Shown here: piece by piece, positions 1-9,297 of the stretch | How positions within the stretch are numbered: the stretch's first letter is position 1 | Layout: each line of letters begins with the position of its first letter | Source of the DNA: JBBSEX01 sp038239345 | GTDB lineage: Bacteria; Acidobacteriota; Terriglobia; Bryobacterales; Bryobacteraceae | Length of the DNA stretch: 64,000 nt | Assembly (NCBI GenBank): GCA_038239345.1 | Contig: JBBSEX010000006.1 | Coordinates: forward strand, 62,001-126,000 | Direction of reading: 5' to 3' | Position numbers and translations under genes: made by a program | The notes under the pieces: generated by a model | The model's input: only the letters and a program-made list of their open reading frames with translations | The model's database searches: none | Told to the model about the DNA's origin: nothing

Positions 1-1
1 T

Positions 2-151
2 CGCCGCGACATTCTGTTGAAAACAACAAGGCAGATTGAATCGCTGCTTGTTGAGCAGCTTCATCCTGTTGAAGAGTGGGGTGTCCTCGCCTATTTTAAT
101 TACCGCAGCCAATCCGAAAATGCCGTGATGCAAGAAGCGACGTGGGTCTAG
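2..151 (+). CDS. C-terminal fragment of unknown protein (5' end outside window)
   Basis: An open frame runs from the window edge to a TAG at 149-151 and gives 49 residues, ending in a hydrophilic tail (..QEATWV). The start lies outside the window. The stop is only 3 nt before the GTG of the HEPN-like gene, so the two are probably co-transcribed and perhaps translationally coupled. HEPN genes often sit behind a partner gene such as a nucleotidyltransferase, but the visible residues do not show a recognisable nucleotidyltransferase motif, so I assign no function. Confidence 0.5.
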   Translation, partial: RRDILLKTTRQIESLLVEQLHPVEEWGVLAYFNYRSQSENAVMQEATWV

Positions 152-154
152 CCT

Positions 155-637
155 GTGTCTTATGCAGTCGACCTGCTTGAATTGGCAAAGCATCTGGCCG
201 ATGCAATTCCGCTCGACGGCAGGCAAGCTTACCTACGCCGGGCCGTTTCAACCGCTTATAATGCGCTTTTCCACTTGCTGATATCGGAGGCCACTTTAAA
301 CTGGAGCCGCCCAGAGTTTCGTTCCGGATTGGGCCGCATATTCGAACACGGGCGAATGGGCAACGCCTGCACTCGTGTAGGTTCTTTGCTCCGCGAGGAG
401 TTCGGGAAGACGCTGACATCTCCAGAAGCAATTACAATTTCAACCCACTTGCGGATAGTCGCTGAAACGATCATTCAGGTACAACAAGAACGCAATTCGG
501 CAGACTACGATATCGCAAGAGAGTGGAGTCAGACAGATGTCCTCAGACAAATAGATGCCGTTTCAGCAGCCTTCGAATCTTGGCAACTAATCCGTGATGA
601 ACAGGTCGCGCCCAAGCTTTTCTCGTCCCGCTCTTAG
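155..637 (+). CDS. HEPN domain-like protein (UPF0332-like)
   Basis: A 160-residue, mostly helical protein. Residues 28-45 (LRRAVSTAYNALFHLL) match the 'RRA.S.aYyAlFhll' helix of HEPN/UPF0332 proteins, and near residues 112-119 there is an RNSADYD segment like the family's R..ADY motif. HEPN proteins are often RNases or RNA-binding partners in toxin-antitoxin or defence modules. The start is a GTG 3 nt after the upstream stop; no strong Shine-Dalgarno is seen, which fits coupled translation. GC is lower than in the neighbours (27 of 60 bases in 421-480), suggesting acquired DNA. The family call is fairly secure; toxin activity is inference. Confidence 0.6.
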   Translation: MSYAVDLLELAKHLADAIPLDGRQAYLRRAVSTAYNALFHLLISEATLNWSRPEFRSGLGRIFEHGRMGNACTRVGSLLREEFGKTLTSPEAITISTHLRIVAETIIQVQQERNSADYDIAREWSQTDVLRQIDAVSAAFESWQLIRDEQVAPKLFSSRS

Positions 638-667
638 GGAAGGGCGCGAGGCCGGAACAGTAGCTTG

Positions 668-2080
668 TTACAGCTCGAAACTTTCCCCTCGCGCAGGGAT
701 CACCACCTCTACCCCAAAGGCCTCGCGAATCGCCGCCGCAAAGGCCGTTTGGGCCGGCAGTTCGCCGTGTACCAAAAAGATCTTCTTCAGCCCGCGGGCG
801 ATCGGCTTCATCCACTGCAGCATCTCTCGCTGATCGGCGTGTCCGCTCAATTCATTGATCGTCGCTACCTCCGCCCGCAAACGCATCGTCTCCCCGAAGA
901 TCGGCACTTCCGCCCACTTCTCCACAATTTTCCGGCCCAGCGTATGCTCGGCCTGGAAGCCGGTTATCAGTACGGTATTTCGCGCGTCTTCAATCGTATT
1001 TCGCAGGTGATGCACGATGCGCCCGGCTTCGCACATACCCGACGCGGCGATCACTAGAAAGGGCCCGCGCAGATCGTTTAGCGCCTTCGATTCGTTGGCC
1101 TCGCGAATGTAACGCAGCCGGGAGAATCCGAACGGATCCTCTCCCGCATCCAGAAACTTTTGTACTTCTTCGTCGAACAACTCGCGATGCTTGCGGAACA
1201 CCGCCGTCGCATTCACCGCCAGTGGACTATCGACAAACATCGGGATCGACGGTACGCGCCCGGCATTCACCAGTTCATGCAACAGGAGCACCAGTTGCTG
1301 TGAGCGTCCAACCGCGAAGGACGGCACCACGATCTTCCCGCCACGGGCTGCGGTTTTGCTCACCACGCGCGCTAGTTTCTCCAGTACGGATTCAACCGGC
1401 TGATGCAGGCGGTCTCCGTACGTGCTCTCCATAATCAGATAGTCCACTTGGGGGAAAGGCTCCGGGTCGCGAATAATCGGCAAGCCGGGGCGCCCCAAAT
1501 CGCCTGAGAAACCGAGCTTCACCGTTCGTCCGCCGCTTTCCAAATCAAGCGCCACGCAGGAAGACCCCAGCATGTGCCCCGCTTCAAAACTCTCGTAGCG
1601 CACACCAGGGCCGACTTCGGTTGGAGTCCGCAAAGGCACATCGCGAAACAGTTCCAGCACACGCTCGGCATCCGCCATCGAATACAACGGCAGCACCGCG
1701 CCTGGCCCGGGCTTTGCATCCACCAGACGGCGGCGCATACTCCGCTTATTCACAAACTCTGCGTCTTTCTCTTGTAGAAACGCCGAATCCCTTAACATCG
1801 GGTCGCATAGATCGGCAGTCGCCGGAGTGGTATAGATCGGACCGCTGTAACCGTTCTTTGCCAGCGAAGGCAGGTTTCCGCTATGGTCGATGTGCGCATG
1901 CGAGAGGATCACGGCGTCAATCTCTCCAGCCTTCACCGGCAGGTGGCTATTGCGGTCAAATGCTTCCTGCCGCCTTCCTTGATACATCCCGCAGTCGAGC
2001 AAATATTGTTTGCCCTCCACCTCAAGATGGTGCATCGATCCGGTCACGGTTTGGGCGGCGCCCCAGAAGGTAAGCTTCAT
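668..2080 (-). CDS. Metallo-beta-lactamase / beta-CASP RNA-processing exonuclease-like hydrolase
   Basis: A 470-residue cytoplasmic protein of the YSH1/CPSF-like family. The N-terminus begins directly with the MBL strand (MKLTFWGAAQTVTGS), and the metal-binding motif HAHIDH is at residues 61-66. An inserted beta-CASP domain occupies the middle, and a C-terminal RMMBL-type region includes ELSGHADQREML and FLVHGE. Family members are zinc-dependent endo/exoribonucleases; the exact RNA substrate cannot be read from sequence. Length is typical. It is divergent from the DPP-IV gene, with only 47 bp between start codons, and its own -10-like box (TATAAG on the minus strand, 2095-2090) lies 9 nt from the ATG. 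Confidence 0.88.
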   Translation of the reverse strand: MKLTFWGAAQTVTGSMHHLEVEGKQYLLDCGMYQGRRQEAFDRNSHLPVKAGEIDAVILSHAHIDHSGNLPSLAKNGYSGPIYTTPATADLCDPMLRDSAFLQEKDAEFVNKRSMRRRLVDAKPGPGAVLPLYSMADAERVLELFRDVPLRTPTEVGPGVRYESFEAGHMLGSSCVALDLESGGRTVKLGFSGDLGRPGLPIIRDPEPFPQVDYLIMESTYGDRLHQPVESVLEKLARVVSKTAARGGKIVVPSFAVGRSQQLVLLLHELVNAGRVPSIPMFVDSPLAVNATAVFRKHRELFDEEVQKFLDAGEDPFGFSRLRYIREANESKALNDLRGPFLVIAASGMCEAGRIVHHLRNTIEDARNTVLITGFQAEHTLGRKIVEKWAEVPIFGETMRLRAEVATINELSGHADQREMLQWMKPIARGLKKIFLVHGELPAQTAFAAAIREAFGVEVVIPARGESFEL

Positions 2081-2089
2081 CAGCTAAAG

Positions 2090-2095
2090 CTTATA
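2090..2095 (-). promoter_or_regulatory. -10 box for the MBL gene
   Basis: The minus strand reads TATAAG, ending 9 nt before the ATG at 2080. At this distance the transcript would start at or very near the start codon, implying a leaderless or nearly leaderless mRNA. No clear -35 box. Confidence 0.45.
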
Positions 2096-2113
2096 CCACC
2101 TGCCTTCGTCTTC

Positions 2114-2119
2114 TATAAT
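2114..2119 (+). promoter_or_regulatory. -10 box for the DPP-IV gene (leaderless)
   Basis: A perfect TATAAT ends 8 nt before the ATG at 2128, leaving no room for a Shine-Dalgarno sequence. It sits in the same 47-bp divergent spacer as the MBL promoter, so the two promoters probably overlap and could compete. Confidence 0.6.
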
Positions 2120-2127
2120 CGAAAACG

Positions 2128-4284
2128 ATGTATCGTCTCATACCGGCCTTCCTTCTTCTTACGGCTTTGGGCGTAGCCGCAAAAAAGCCCGTGACACTCG
2201 ACGCTGTCGCCTCCCGCCCCGCCCCCGGCGACTCGGGATATCCAGTAACCTGGGCGCCCGACGGCAAGTCGTTCCTCTATCGCCAAGGGCAAGCGCTGTG
2301 GAGATACGACATCGCCTTGCACTCCGCCAAGGAATTCGCACTACTTGCACCTATTGAAGCGATGGCGGTAAAGGTTCCCGAAGCCGAAGTTTTCTCCTGG
2401 GAAAATCGCCGCTCGCACGAGGCTGCGTTGGAGTACACCCCCTCCGGAAACGATCTTCTGCTCAGCGCCAATGGCGACCTTTTCCTGTGGCACATCGCCA
2501 CCGGTAAAGCCGAACAACTCACGGCCACCCCGATCCCGGAACATGACCCGAAGCTATCGCCCGATGGCACCCATGTCGCCTTTCGCCGCGATCATGACCT
2601 TTACTCCCTTGATCTCACGACGCACAAGGAAACGCGTCTCACCAGCGATGGATCGGACACCCTTAAGAACGGCGAACTCGATTGGGTTTATCCCGAAGAA
2701 TTGGATTTGGAAACTGCATATTGGTGGTCGCCCGATTCCCGGTCAATCGCATTCCTGCAATTCGATGTCGCCCGTGAGCCTCTATATCCGCAAGTGGATC
2801 TGCACGGCCTCAAAGCAAATTATGAGCCAGAGCGTTATCCGCAGGCGGGCGATCCGAATCCCGAAGTTCGTCTGGGCATCGTGACGGCCGCCGGTTCCCC
2901 CGTACGCTGGATCGACTTCGGCGAAACCCGTCAAACCTTCCTCCTCGCCCGCGTCCAGTGGATGCCCGATTCCAAGCACGTCACGGTGCAGCGTTTGACC
3001 CGCGTTCAGAATCGCCTTGACCTCTTATCGGGCGACATCTCTACCGGCCTTGTGCAGACTATTCTCACGGAATCCGATCCTTATTGGATCAACATTAAAG
3101 ACGACGTTCGATTCCTTAAGGATGGCCGGCACTTCCTCTGGTCCAGTGAGAAAAGCGGCTTCCGTCATCTATACCTGATCTCGAGCGACGGCAAAGATCG
3201 CCAGCCGGTCACCAGCGGCGAATGGGAAGTTTCCGATGTGGTTGGCGTGGATGAGAAGGCAGGCGAGGTCTTTTACATCTCCAGCGAAGTAAGCCCGCTG
3301 GAGCGTCATCTCTACAGCATCAAGATGAACGGCGAAGGCAAGCGCCGGCTTACGCAAATCGCTGGCGTGCACTCCATTTCGATGTCTCCGGACTGCACCC
3401 AATACATCGATAGCTATTCCAATTCCGAATCGCCTACGCGCCGCGTCCTACATCGCCGCGATGGCTCCGAAGCCGCCGTATATCGCGAGGCCAACCGCAA
3501 GGTTATCGATGAATACGAAATTCTGCCCACGGAAATCGTGAAGGTGAAAGCCGCCGATGGAACTCTCCTCTACGGCCGCTTGCTGAAGCCGGCGAATTTC
3601 GATGCCAAGAAGAAGTACCCGGCAATCGTCATGGTCTACGGCGGACCCGGCGTCCAGACGATCTTCAACACCTGGCAAGGACTCTCCTGGAATCAAGCGC
3701 TGGCCCACCGTGGCTTTGTCGTGTGGCAGCTCGATAACCGCGGATCGAACGGCCGCGGCCATGCCTTTGAATCGGCCATCTACCACGATCTTGGGGCCAC
3801 CGAACTTACCGGCCAGAAGGAAGGGATCAAGCATCTGCTGTCGCTCGGCTTCGTCGACGAGGCCCGCATCGGGATCTCTGGCTGGAGCTACGGCGGCTTC
3901 ATGACACTTTATTCTTTACTGCACGCGCCCGATCTTTTTCGCGCCGGAATCGCCGGAGCCCCCGTCACCAGCTATCGCAACTACGACACGATCTACACCG
4001 AGCGATACATGGGCCTTCCCGCGGAAAACGCCGAAGGCTACGATCGCAGTGCGCTTCCAAAATCCGCCGCGAACCTGAAAGCCAAGCTCATGATTGTCCA
4101 CAACATCGAAGACGATAATGTTCTATTCCAAAACACACTGCAAATGATCGACGCTCTTGAACTGGCCGGCAAGGATTTCGATTTGCGCATCTATCCACAA
4201 AAGAGCCACGGTGTCGGCGGGCCGGCCTCGAAAGACTTGCTGCGGACAACGACAGACTTTTTCGAAAAGAATCTGAAGAATTAA
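2128..4284 (+). CDS. S9 family dipeptidyl-peptidase IV-like serine peptidase
   Basis: A 718-residue exported peptidase. A short signal peptide (MYRLIPAFLLLTALGVAAKK) precedes the DPP-IV beta-propeller (about 40-480), which carries the substrate-amine-binding pair in DWVYPEELDLE (about 190-200). The C-terminal alpha/beta-hydrolase has the nucleophile Ser587 in GWSYGG, acid Asp662 in the EDDNV loop and His694 in KSHG. The family removes N-terminal dipeptides, preferably Xaa-Pro; periplasmic or outer-surface peptide use is the likely role. Length and all three catalytic residues are normal. Transcription probably starts at the ATG (TATAAT 2114-2119). Confidence 0.93.
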   Translation: MYRLIPAFLLLTALGVAAKKPVTLDAVASRPAPGDSGYPVTWAPDGKSFLYRQGQALWRYDIALHSAKEFALLAPIEAMAVKVPEAEVFSWENRRSHEAALEYTPSGNDLLLSANGDLFLWHIATGKAEQLTATPIPEHDPKLSPDGTHVAFRRDHDLYSLDLTTHKETRLTSDGSDTLKNGELDWVYPEELDLETAYWWSPDSRSIAFLQFDVAREPLYPQVDLHGLKANYEPERYPQAGDPNPEVRLGIVTAAGSPVRWIDFGETRQTFLLARVQWMPDSKHVTVQRLTRVQNRLDLLSGDISTGLVQTILTESDPYWINIKDDVRFLKDGRHFLWSSEKSGFRHLYLISSDGKDRQPVTSGEWEVSDVVGVDEKAGEVFYISSEVSPLERHLYSIKMNGEGKRRLTQIAGVHSISMSPDCTQYIDSYSNSESPTRRVLHRRDGSEAAVYREANRKVIDEYEILPTEIVKVKAADGTLLYGRLLKPANFDAKKKYPAIVMVYGGPGVQTIFNTWQGLSWNQALAHRGFVVWQLDNRGSNGRGHAFESAIYHDLGATELTGQKEGIKHLLSLGFVDEARIGISGWSYGGFMTLYSLLHAPDLFRAGIAGAPVTSYRNYDTIYTERYMGLPAENAEGYDRSALPKSAANLKAKLMIVHNIEDDNVLFQNTLQMIDALELAGKDFDLRIYPQKSHGVGGPASKDLLRTTTDFFEKNLKN

Positions 4285-4438
4285 CTCGCCCATAAGCTGC
4301 TCCGAACGCCAGCGCCGAACCGCTTGCACGGTTGGCTATCATGAGACCCATGGTCACTGGATCTGAGCTCAGTATGTGGATCTCGCGGGGAGAAACCGCC
4401 GTGCCCGCGCCGACGCGGAAACTGGGAGCGGGCCCACG

Positions 4439-4810
4439 ATGAACATCCTGTTGTGGGTCCTGCAGATCCTCGCCGCGCTGGTGTACGGAGCGTCGGGCGT
4501 CATGAAGGTCTTCCTGTTCGACAAGATAAGCAAGCAGGACCCATCCTTTGGCGCGTTGCCGCGACAAGCCTGGATGGCCCTCGGCATCCTCGAACTCGTC
4601 TGCACGGTCGGGCTGATCGTCCCCGCCGCCTTCCGTTGGAACCCGACGCTCACAGTGGTGGCCGCCACAGCCCTGGCGATCGAGAGCCTCGTGTTCATCT
4701 GGGTACACACTAAGTACGCCGGGATCACGCCCATCATCTTGAGCGCCGTGCTGGGCCTCCTCATGGCGTTCATCGCGTACGGGCGGATGGTCCTGCAGCC
4801 GATCTTCTAA
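4439..4810 (+). CDS. DoxX-like integral membrane protein
   Basis: A 123-residue protein with about four hydrophobic helices and short loops, matching the DoxX-like family (first helix ILLWVLQILAALVYGASGVMKVF, then a KL/ISKQD-type loop). The ATG at 4439 is preceded by GGGAG about 9 nt upstream. A GTG at 4376 would add 21 charged residues with no membrane character, so I prefer the ATG. The role of DoxX-like proteins is poorly defined; some are linked to redox or sulfur metabolism. The 150 bp before it contain no gene I can support. Third codon positions are strongly GC-biased. Confidence 0.72.
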   Translation: MNILLWVLQILAALVYGASGVMKVFLFDKISKQDPSFGALPRQAWMALGILELVCTVGLIVPAAFRWNPTLTVVAATALAIESLVFIWVHTKYAGITPIILSAVLGLLMAFIAYGRMVLQPIF

Positions 4811-4836
4811 AACGGCGGCAGCCATCTGCCCTCGGC

Positions 4837-4842
4837 TATAAT
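4837..4842 (+). promoter_or_regulatory. -10 box for the symporter gene (leaderless)
   Basis: TATAAT ends 6 nt before the TTG start at 4849. As for the DPP-IV gene, transcription would begin at the start codon. The position also supports the TTG start, since no upstream in-frame start would be transcribed from it. Confidence 0.5.
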
Positions 4843-4848
4843 ATTGCC

Positions 4849-6627
4849 TTGCAACTTACCGTGATCGACTGGCTCATCGTAGCCCTCTACTTCGCCTTCA
4901 ACATCGGAATCGGTCTCTATTACAAGGCTCGCGCCGGTACTAGCGTCTCCGAATTCTTCCTCTCCGGCCGCAATGTACCGTGGTGGCTGGCCGGAACCTC
5001 GATGGTTGCAACCACCTTCGCCGCCGACACGCCGTTGGCCGTCACGGGTATGGTGGCTACCGGTGGGGTGGCCGGCAATTGGCTCTGGTGGTGCTTCGTC
5101 GCCAGCGGCATGATGACCGTATTTTTCTACGCCCGCCTGTGGCGCCGATCGGGCGTAATGACGGACATCGAATTTTCAGAAATCCGCTACAGCGGTAAGC
5201 CCGCGGCCTTCCTTCGCGGATTCCGCGCTCTCTATCTCGGCATTCCCATCAACTGCATCATCCTTGGTTGGGTCAACCTGGCGATGGCGAAGATTCTCGG
5301 CCTGATCCTCGGAGTCAACAAGGAAACCGCGCTTCTGATCGTCGTCGGCATGATCGCCCTCACGTCATTCATCTCCGCTCTCTCCGGGCTCTGGGGCGTT
5401 CTGGTTACCGATATGTTCCAGTTCGTTATCAAGATGAGCATGGTCATCGCGCTCGCCGTCTATGCCGTCCAAGCGGTCGGCGGAATGGACGCCATGATTT
5501 TCAAGCTTGGGGAAATCGACAAGATTCGCGGCGCGGCCACCGGTGGCAAAGGCTCCGTCCTCAGCTTCATCCCCGATCTGGATTCCGCCTGGATGCCCCT
5601 GATCACGTTTCTGGTTTACATCTCACTAAACTGGTGGGCAACCTGGTATCCAGGGGCCGAACCCGGTGGCGGAGGCTATATCGCCCAGCGTATGTTCTGC
5701 GCCAAGGATGAGAAAAATTCCCTTCTGGCGACGCTCTGGTTCAACATCGCCCATTACGCCATTCGCCCCTGGCCGTGGATCCTCGTCGCGCTGACGTCGC
5801 TCATTCTATTTCCGAATTTGAAGGATCCGGAAACGGGCTATATCCGCGTGATGATCGCTTACCTGCCGCCCTACCTCAGGGGCCTTATGGTGGCCGCCTT
5901 CGCCGCCGCGTATATGTCCACCATCGCCACGCAGCTGAATTGGGGCGCTAGTTATCTGGTCAACGATTTCTATCAACGCTTCCTCAAACCGAGCGAGACC
6001 GATCAACATTACGTTTCGATTTCCAAGTGGGCTACCGTGCTACTCACCGTCGTTTCCGCCGTCATCACTTACTATATGGATTCCATCGGCGGCGCCTGGA
6101 AGTTGCTCATCGTCACCGGGGCCGGCACGGGAAGCGTCCTCTTGTTCCGCTGGTACTGGTGGCGTATCAACGCCTGGAGCGAAGTTTCAGCCATGATCGC
6201 CGCCTTCGTCATGTCCATCGCCCTAAAAATCTATGGCCTGAATACCGATAGGCCGAAGGATTTCGCCTGGCAGATGATCATCACCGTCGCCTTCACAACC
6301 GTCGTCTGGCTCACCACCACCTTCCTCACAAAGCCTGAATCGCAAGAAACCCTGGTGGCGTTTTACCGGCGCACGCGCCCATCGCTTTTCGGCTGGGGAC
6401 CCATCGCCAGACTGGCGCCCGACGTCCATCCATCGAAGGATGGGCTCTACAATTTTCTCGATTGGATTTGCGGATGCGTGCTCATCTACGGCGTTTTATT
6501 TGGCGTCGGCAAGCTGCTGTTTAAGGAAACCGGGTTGGGCTTGGCTCTGTTGGCAAGCGGCCTGATCGCCGGCGCAATCATTTATTGGGATCTGAATCGG
6601 CGTGGCTGGAGTTCCGTCGTCGATTAG
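4849..6627 (+). CDS. Sodium:solute symporter family (SSS) transporter
   Basis: A 592-residue polytopic inner-membrane protein of the SSS family. It opens with the typical first helix DWLIVALYFAFNIGIGLYYK followed by FFLSGRNVPWWLAGTSMVATTFAADTPLAV, the conserved sodium-site helix region. About 13-15 membrane segments can be counted. The substrate cannot be read; related bacterial proteins carry sugars, amino acids or organic acids. The start is TTG, chosen because it places residue 1 just before helix 1 and matches the -10 box. It stands alone between a DoxX-like gene and a convergent permease. Confidence 0.9.
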   Translation: MQLTVIDWLIVALYFAFNIGIGLYYKARAGTSVSEFFLSGRNVPWWLAGTSMVATTFAADTPLAVTGMVATGGVAGNWLWWCFVASGMMTVFFYARLWRRSGVMTDIEFSEIRYSGKPAAFLRGFRALYLGIPINCIILGWVNLAMAKILGLILGVNKETALLIVVGMIALTSFISALSGLWGVLVTDMFQFVIKMSMVIALAVYAVQAVGGMDAMIFKLGEIDKIRGAATGGKGSVLSFIPDLDSAWMPLITFLVYISLNWWATWYPGAEPGGGGYIAQRMFCAKDEKNSLLATLWFNIAHYAIRPWPWILVALTSLILFPNLKDPETGYIRVMIAYLPPYLRGLMVAAFAAAYMSTIATQLNWGASYLVNDFYQRFLKPSETDQHYVSISKWATVLLTVVSAVITYYMDSIGGAWKLLIVTGAGTGSVLLFRWYWWRINAWSEVSAMIAAFVMSIALKIYGLNTDRPKDFAWQMIITVAFTTVVWLTTTFLTKPESQETLVAFYRRTRPSLFGWGPIARLAPDVHPSKDGLYNFLDWICGCVLIYGVLFGVGKLLFKETGLGLALLASGLIAGAIIYWDLNRRGWSSVVD

Positions 6628-6679
6628 GCATCACGCGAGAAAAAATGAAATATTCTGCTTGCCCCAAGCGGCTCGCGAG

Positions 6680-9286
6680 CTATTCGTGCCGCAGCGCGAG
6701 CATCGGGTCTACCCGCGCCGCGCGCCGACCTGGTATCCAACTGGCGATCACCGCCACCGTCATCATCACGATAGCCACCCCAATCAAAACCGTGGTGTCC
6801 AGCGGTGCCACGCCGAACAAGAGGGTAGCCAGAAAGCGCGATAAAGCGATCGCTCCGCAAAGCCCTGCCGCTAGCCCTATCAACGTCACCGCTAAACCCC
6901 GGCGGACGATGTTTCGCAGCAACTGATTGGGCTCCGCTCCCAACGCCAGCCGGACACCGATCTCGCGCTTCCGTTGCGCCACGTCGCTTGCCAGTACGCC
7001 GTACAACCCGATAGCCGCCAGCAATAATGCGATGCCGGCGAATGCCGATAATAACCACACACGGACCCGAACGTCGGCCGAGGAAGCATCGATCAGATCC
7101 TGCATCGTCGCAATCTCCCGGATCGGCTGATTCGGATCGATCTCCCGGACAGCATCGCGCACAGCCGCGATCAATGAGCGCGGATCGCCCTCCGCCCGCA
7201 GCACGAAGTTCGCGTAAGGCCAGTATGTGTCCCGCGGCAGTATAAAGACGTCAGCGGGAGCTTGCGTCTGCGCGGCGGTCTGCCGTACATCGCCCGTTAT
7301 GCCCACGATCTCAAACCAGACCGGCTTGTCGGACTTCGAATCCAGAGCCACCCGCTGTCCGATAGCATCCCCTTGCGGGAAATATTCGTGGGCGAGAGTT
7401 TCGTTGATCACTGCCTCGCGCGGACCCTGCTGGGTGGCCCTCTCGTGCAGGAAGCGGCCCTGCTTCAATGGCGTCCCTATAGCGCTGAAATAGCCCGCGC
7501 TCGCCGCCCGCCGCGATACCGGTTTCTGCTCAAGCTCGGGCGATAACGTGCGGCCCTGAATCGTGATCGGGCCGGATTGCGATCCACCATCGAGTGGCAG
7601 CCGGTCCGCTACTCCCACGGAACGCACGCCTGGAATCGCCGAGAATTTATCCATGGCCTGCGAATAGAAAGTATTCAACTTCGCTTGCGGCGTCTCCCAG
7701 GAAAAATACACTTTCACCGTAAGCAGACTGGACGGTTGCTGAAATCCAAGCGGAGCGCTACGCATCAAGAGAAAACTTTTAGCTAGCAAACCCACGCCGA
7801 ACAGCAGGACGACCGAAAGGGTAACCTGCGCCGCCACCAACATCCGTCGCGTCCAGACGCTGCGCGTTGAGGCGGTGGAACGTACTCCATCGCGGATCCT
7901 GGCGTTACGCGCGGCCTGCCAGGCTGGTCCCACTCCAAAAAGAAATCCGCACAGTAGTGAGAGGGCTATGGCGAATCCGATCACCCGTAAATCAAGATGG
8001 ACGCCAGCCAACCGCGGCGTATCCTGCGGCAGAAGTTGAATCAGTGTTGTCAGTATGGCCGATGCCAGCAGCAATCCGGCTGCCCCGCCGGCCAGCGCGA
8101 GCAACACACTCTCCACCAGATACAGCCTCACCAGGCTACCTGTTCCAGCTCCTAGCGACACCCTGATTGCCGATTCCCGCTGGCGCTCCGCCGCCCGGGT
8201 TAGCAGCAGCGTTCCGATGTTCACGCAAGCGATACACAGCACCAGCAGCACCGCGCCCAACAGTATCAATAGCGGCAATCGCGATTCCCCCACCCGGTCT
8301 TGTTGCAAGCCCGCCAAGCGTGCGCCGATGCCCTTATCGGAATCCGGATATTGACGGGCCAGATGCAACGCGACGGTATTCAATTGCGCTTGCACCGCGT
8401 CTTCTAAGGCACCCGGCTTCATCCGCGCAATCAGTTTCAGAAACCCCGCCTTGCGGCTGGCATTTTGCACGTCCGGCGGGGCTGGCGCCAGCACGTCGAA
8501 GGTATCGAAATAACCCACACCGGCCGGCATGATCCCGATGACAACATAGCTCTCGCCCTTCAGACGCAAAGCGCGGCCAATCATTTTGGGGTCCGCCGCA
8601 AAGCGCGTTCGCCAGGCTCGCTCGCTCAAAAGCACCACTCTTTGGCCTTCGCTTCTAAGCTCGGTAGCTGTAAAATTGCGCCCGGGATTTGGTTGGATAC
8701 CCAGCACGTCCAGGATGGATCCCACCGTGGCGATTCCCTCCAGCCGAACCGGGTCTCCCTCGCCCGTCAAAATCACACCCTCCGAATAGAAGCCGGCAGC
8801 CGCCGCGAGGCCCGGCACCTGTTTGCTCCAATCGGCCAGCCGTTGCGGATTGCCATTCGTCGAATGACCATTCCTGGCTTCATTGATCGCGATCAGGCGA
8901 TCCGGGTGAGGAAGTTCAAGCGGCTTCACAAGCACGGCATCGACGACACTGAATATCGCACTATTGGCGCCGATACCGATCGCCAGCGAAAGGATCACTG
9001 TCGCTGCCAGGCCCTTGCGCCTGGATAGACCGCGCACCGCGATCCGTATGTCGCGCAGTAATGCCGCGGCCCACTGCAACACGTCGGCGTCGTGCGTCTC
9101 TTCGCGCAGCAATGTACGATTACCGAACCGCAGTTCCGCGTCCTGCCGGGCATCCACCGGCGTCATGCCTCGAGTGATGTTCTCCCGGGTGCGCTCTGCA
9201 ACGTGGAACAACTGTTCCTCGGCGATTTGTTCGTGATTTGTCCCACGGCCCCACAATGTATTCAAAAGCCGATCGGTCCAAGCCAT
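6680..9286 (-). CDS. ABC-transporter-like orphan permease (MacB-PCD/FtsX, ADOP type)
   Basis: An 868-residue protein. An N-terminal cytoplasmic prefix of about 85 residues is followed by a helix (LAATVILSLAIGIGANSAIFSVVDAVL), a MacB-like periplasmic domain, an FtsX triple-helix block, a second helix plus periplasmic domain, and a final FtsX block ending in IPGRRAARVDPMLALRHE. This is the duplicated permease layout common in Acidobacteriota, which lacks an ATPase domain. The ATG at 9286 has GGAG 8 nt upstream, and starts 11 nt after the PadR stop, so the two form an operon. An upstream in-frame start would lie inside padR. Substrate unknown; export or lipoprotein handling by homology to MacB. 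Confidence 0.88.
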   Translation of the reverse strand: MAWTDRLLNTLWGRGTNHEQIAEEQLFHVAERTRENITRGMTPVDARQDAELRFGNRTLLREETHDADVLQWAAALLRDIRIAVRGLSRRKGLAATVILSLAIGIGANSAIFSVVDAVLVKPLELPHPDRLIAINEARNGHSTNGNPQRLADWSKQVPGLAAAAGFYSEGVILTGEGDPVRLEGIATVGSILDVLGIQPNPGRNFTATELRSEGQRVVLLSERAWRTRFAADPKMIGRALRLKGESYVVIGIMPAGVGYFDTFDVLAPAPPDVQNASRKAGFLKLIARMKPGALEDAVQAQLNTVALHLARQYPDSDKGIGARLAGLQQDRVGESRLPLLILLGAVLLVLCIACVNIGTLLLTRAAERQRESAIRVSLGAGTGSLVRLYLVESVLLALAGGAAGLLLASAILTTLIQLLPQDTPRLAGVHLDLRVIGFAIALSLLCGFLFGVGPAWQAARNARIRDGVRSTASTRSVWTRRMLVAAQVTLSVVLLFGVGLLAKSFLLMRSAPLGFQQPSSLLTVKVYFSWETPQAKLNTFYSQAMDKFSAIPGVRSVGVADRLPLDGGSQSGPITIQGRTLSPELEQKPVSRRAASAGYFSAIGTPLKQGRFLHERATQQGPREAVINETLAHEYFPQGDAIGQRVALDSKSDKPVWFEIVGITGDVRQTAAQTQAPADVFILPRDTYWPYANFVLRAEGDPRSLIAAVRDAVREIDPNQPIREIATMQDLIDASSADVRVRVWLLSAFAGIALLLAAIGLYGVLASDVAQRKREIGVRLALGAEPNQLLRNIVRRGLAVTLIGLAAGLCGAIALSRFLATLLFGVAPLDTTVLIGVAIVMMTVAVIASWIPGRRAARVDPMLALRHE

Positions 9287-9297
9287 TCTAAGATCTC

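Noticed and set aside
4088..4825. Minus-strand frame of 245 codons covering the DoxX-like gene
   Set aside because: The plus-strand gene has four membrane helices and a Shine-Dalgarno; the antisense product is His/Asp/Arg-rich and unlike a folded protein.
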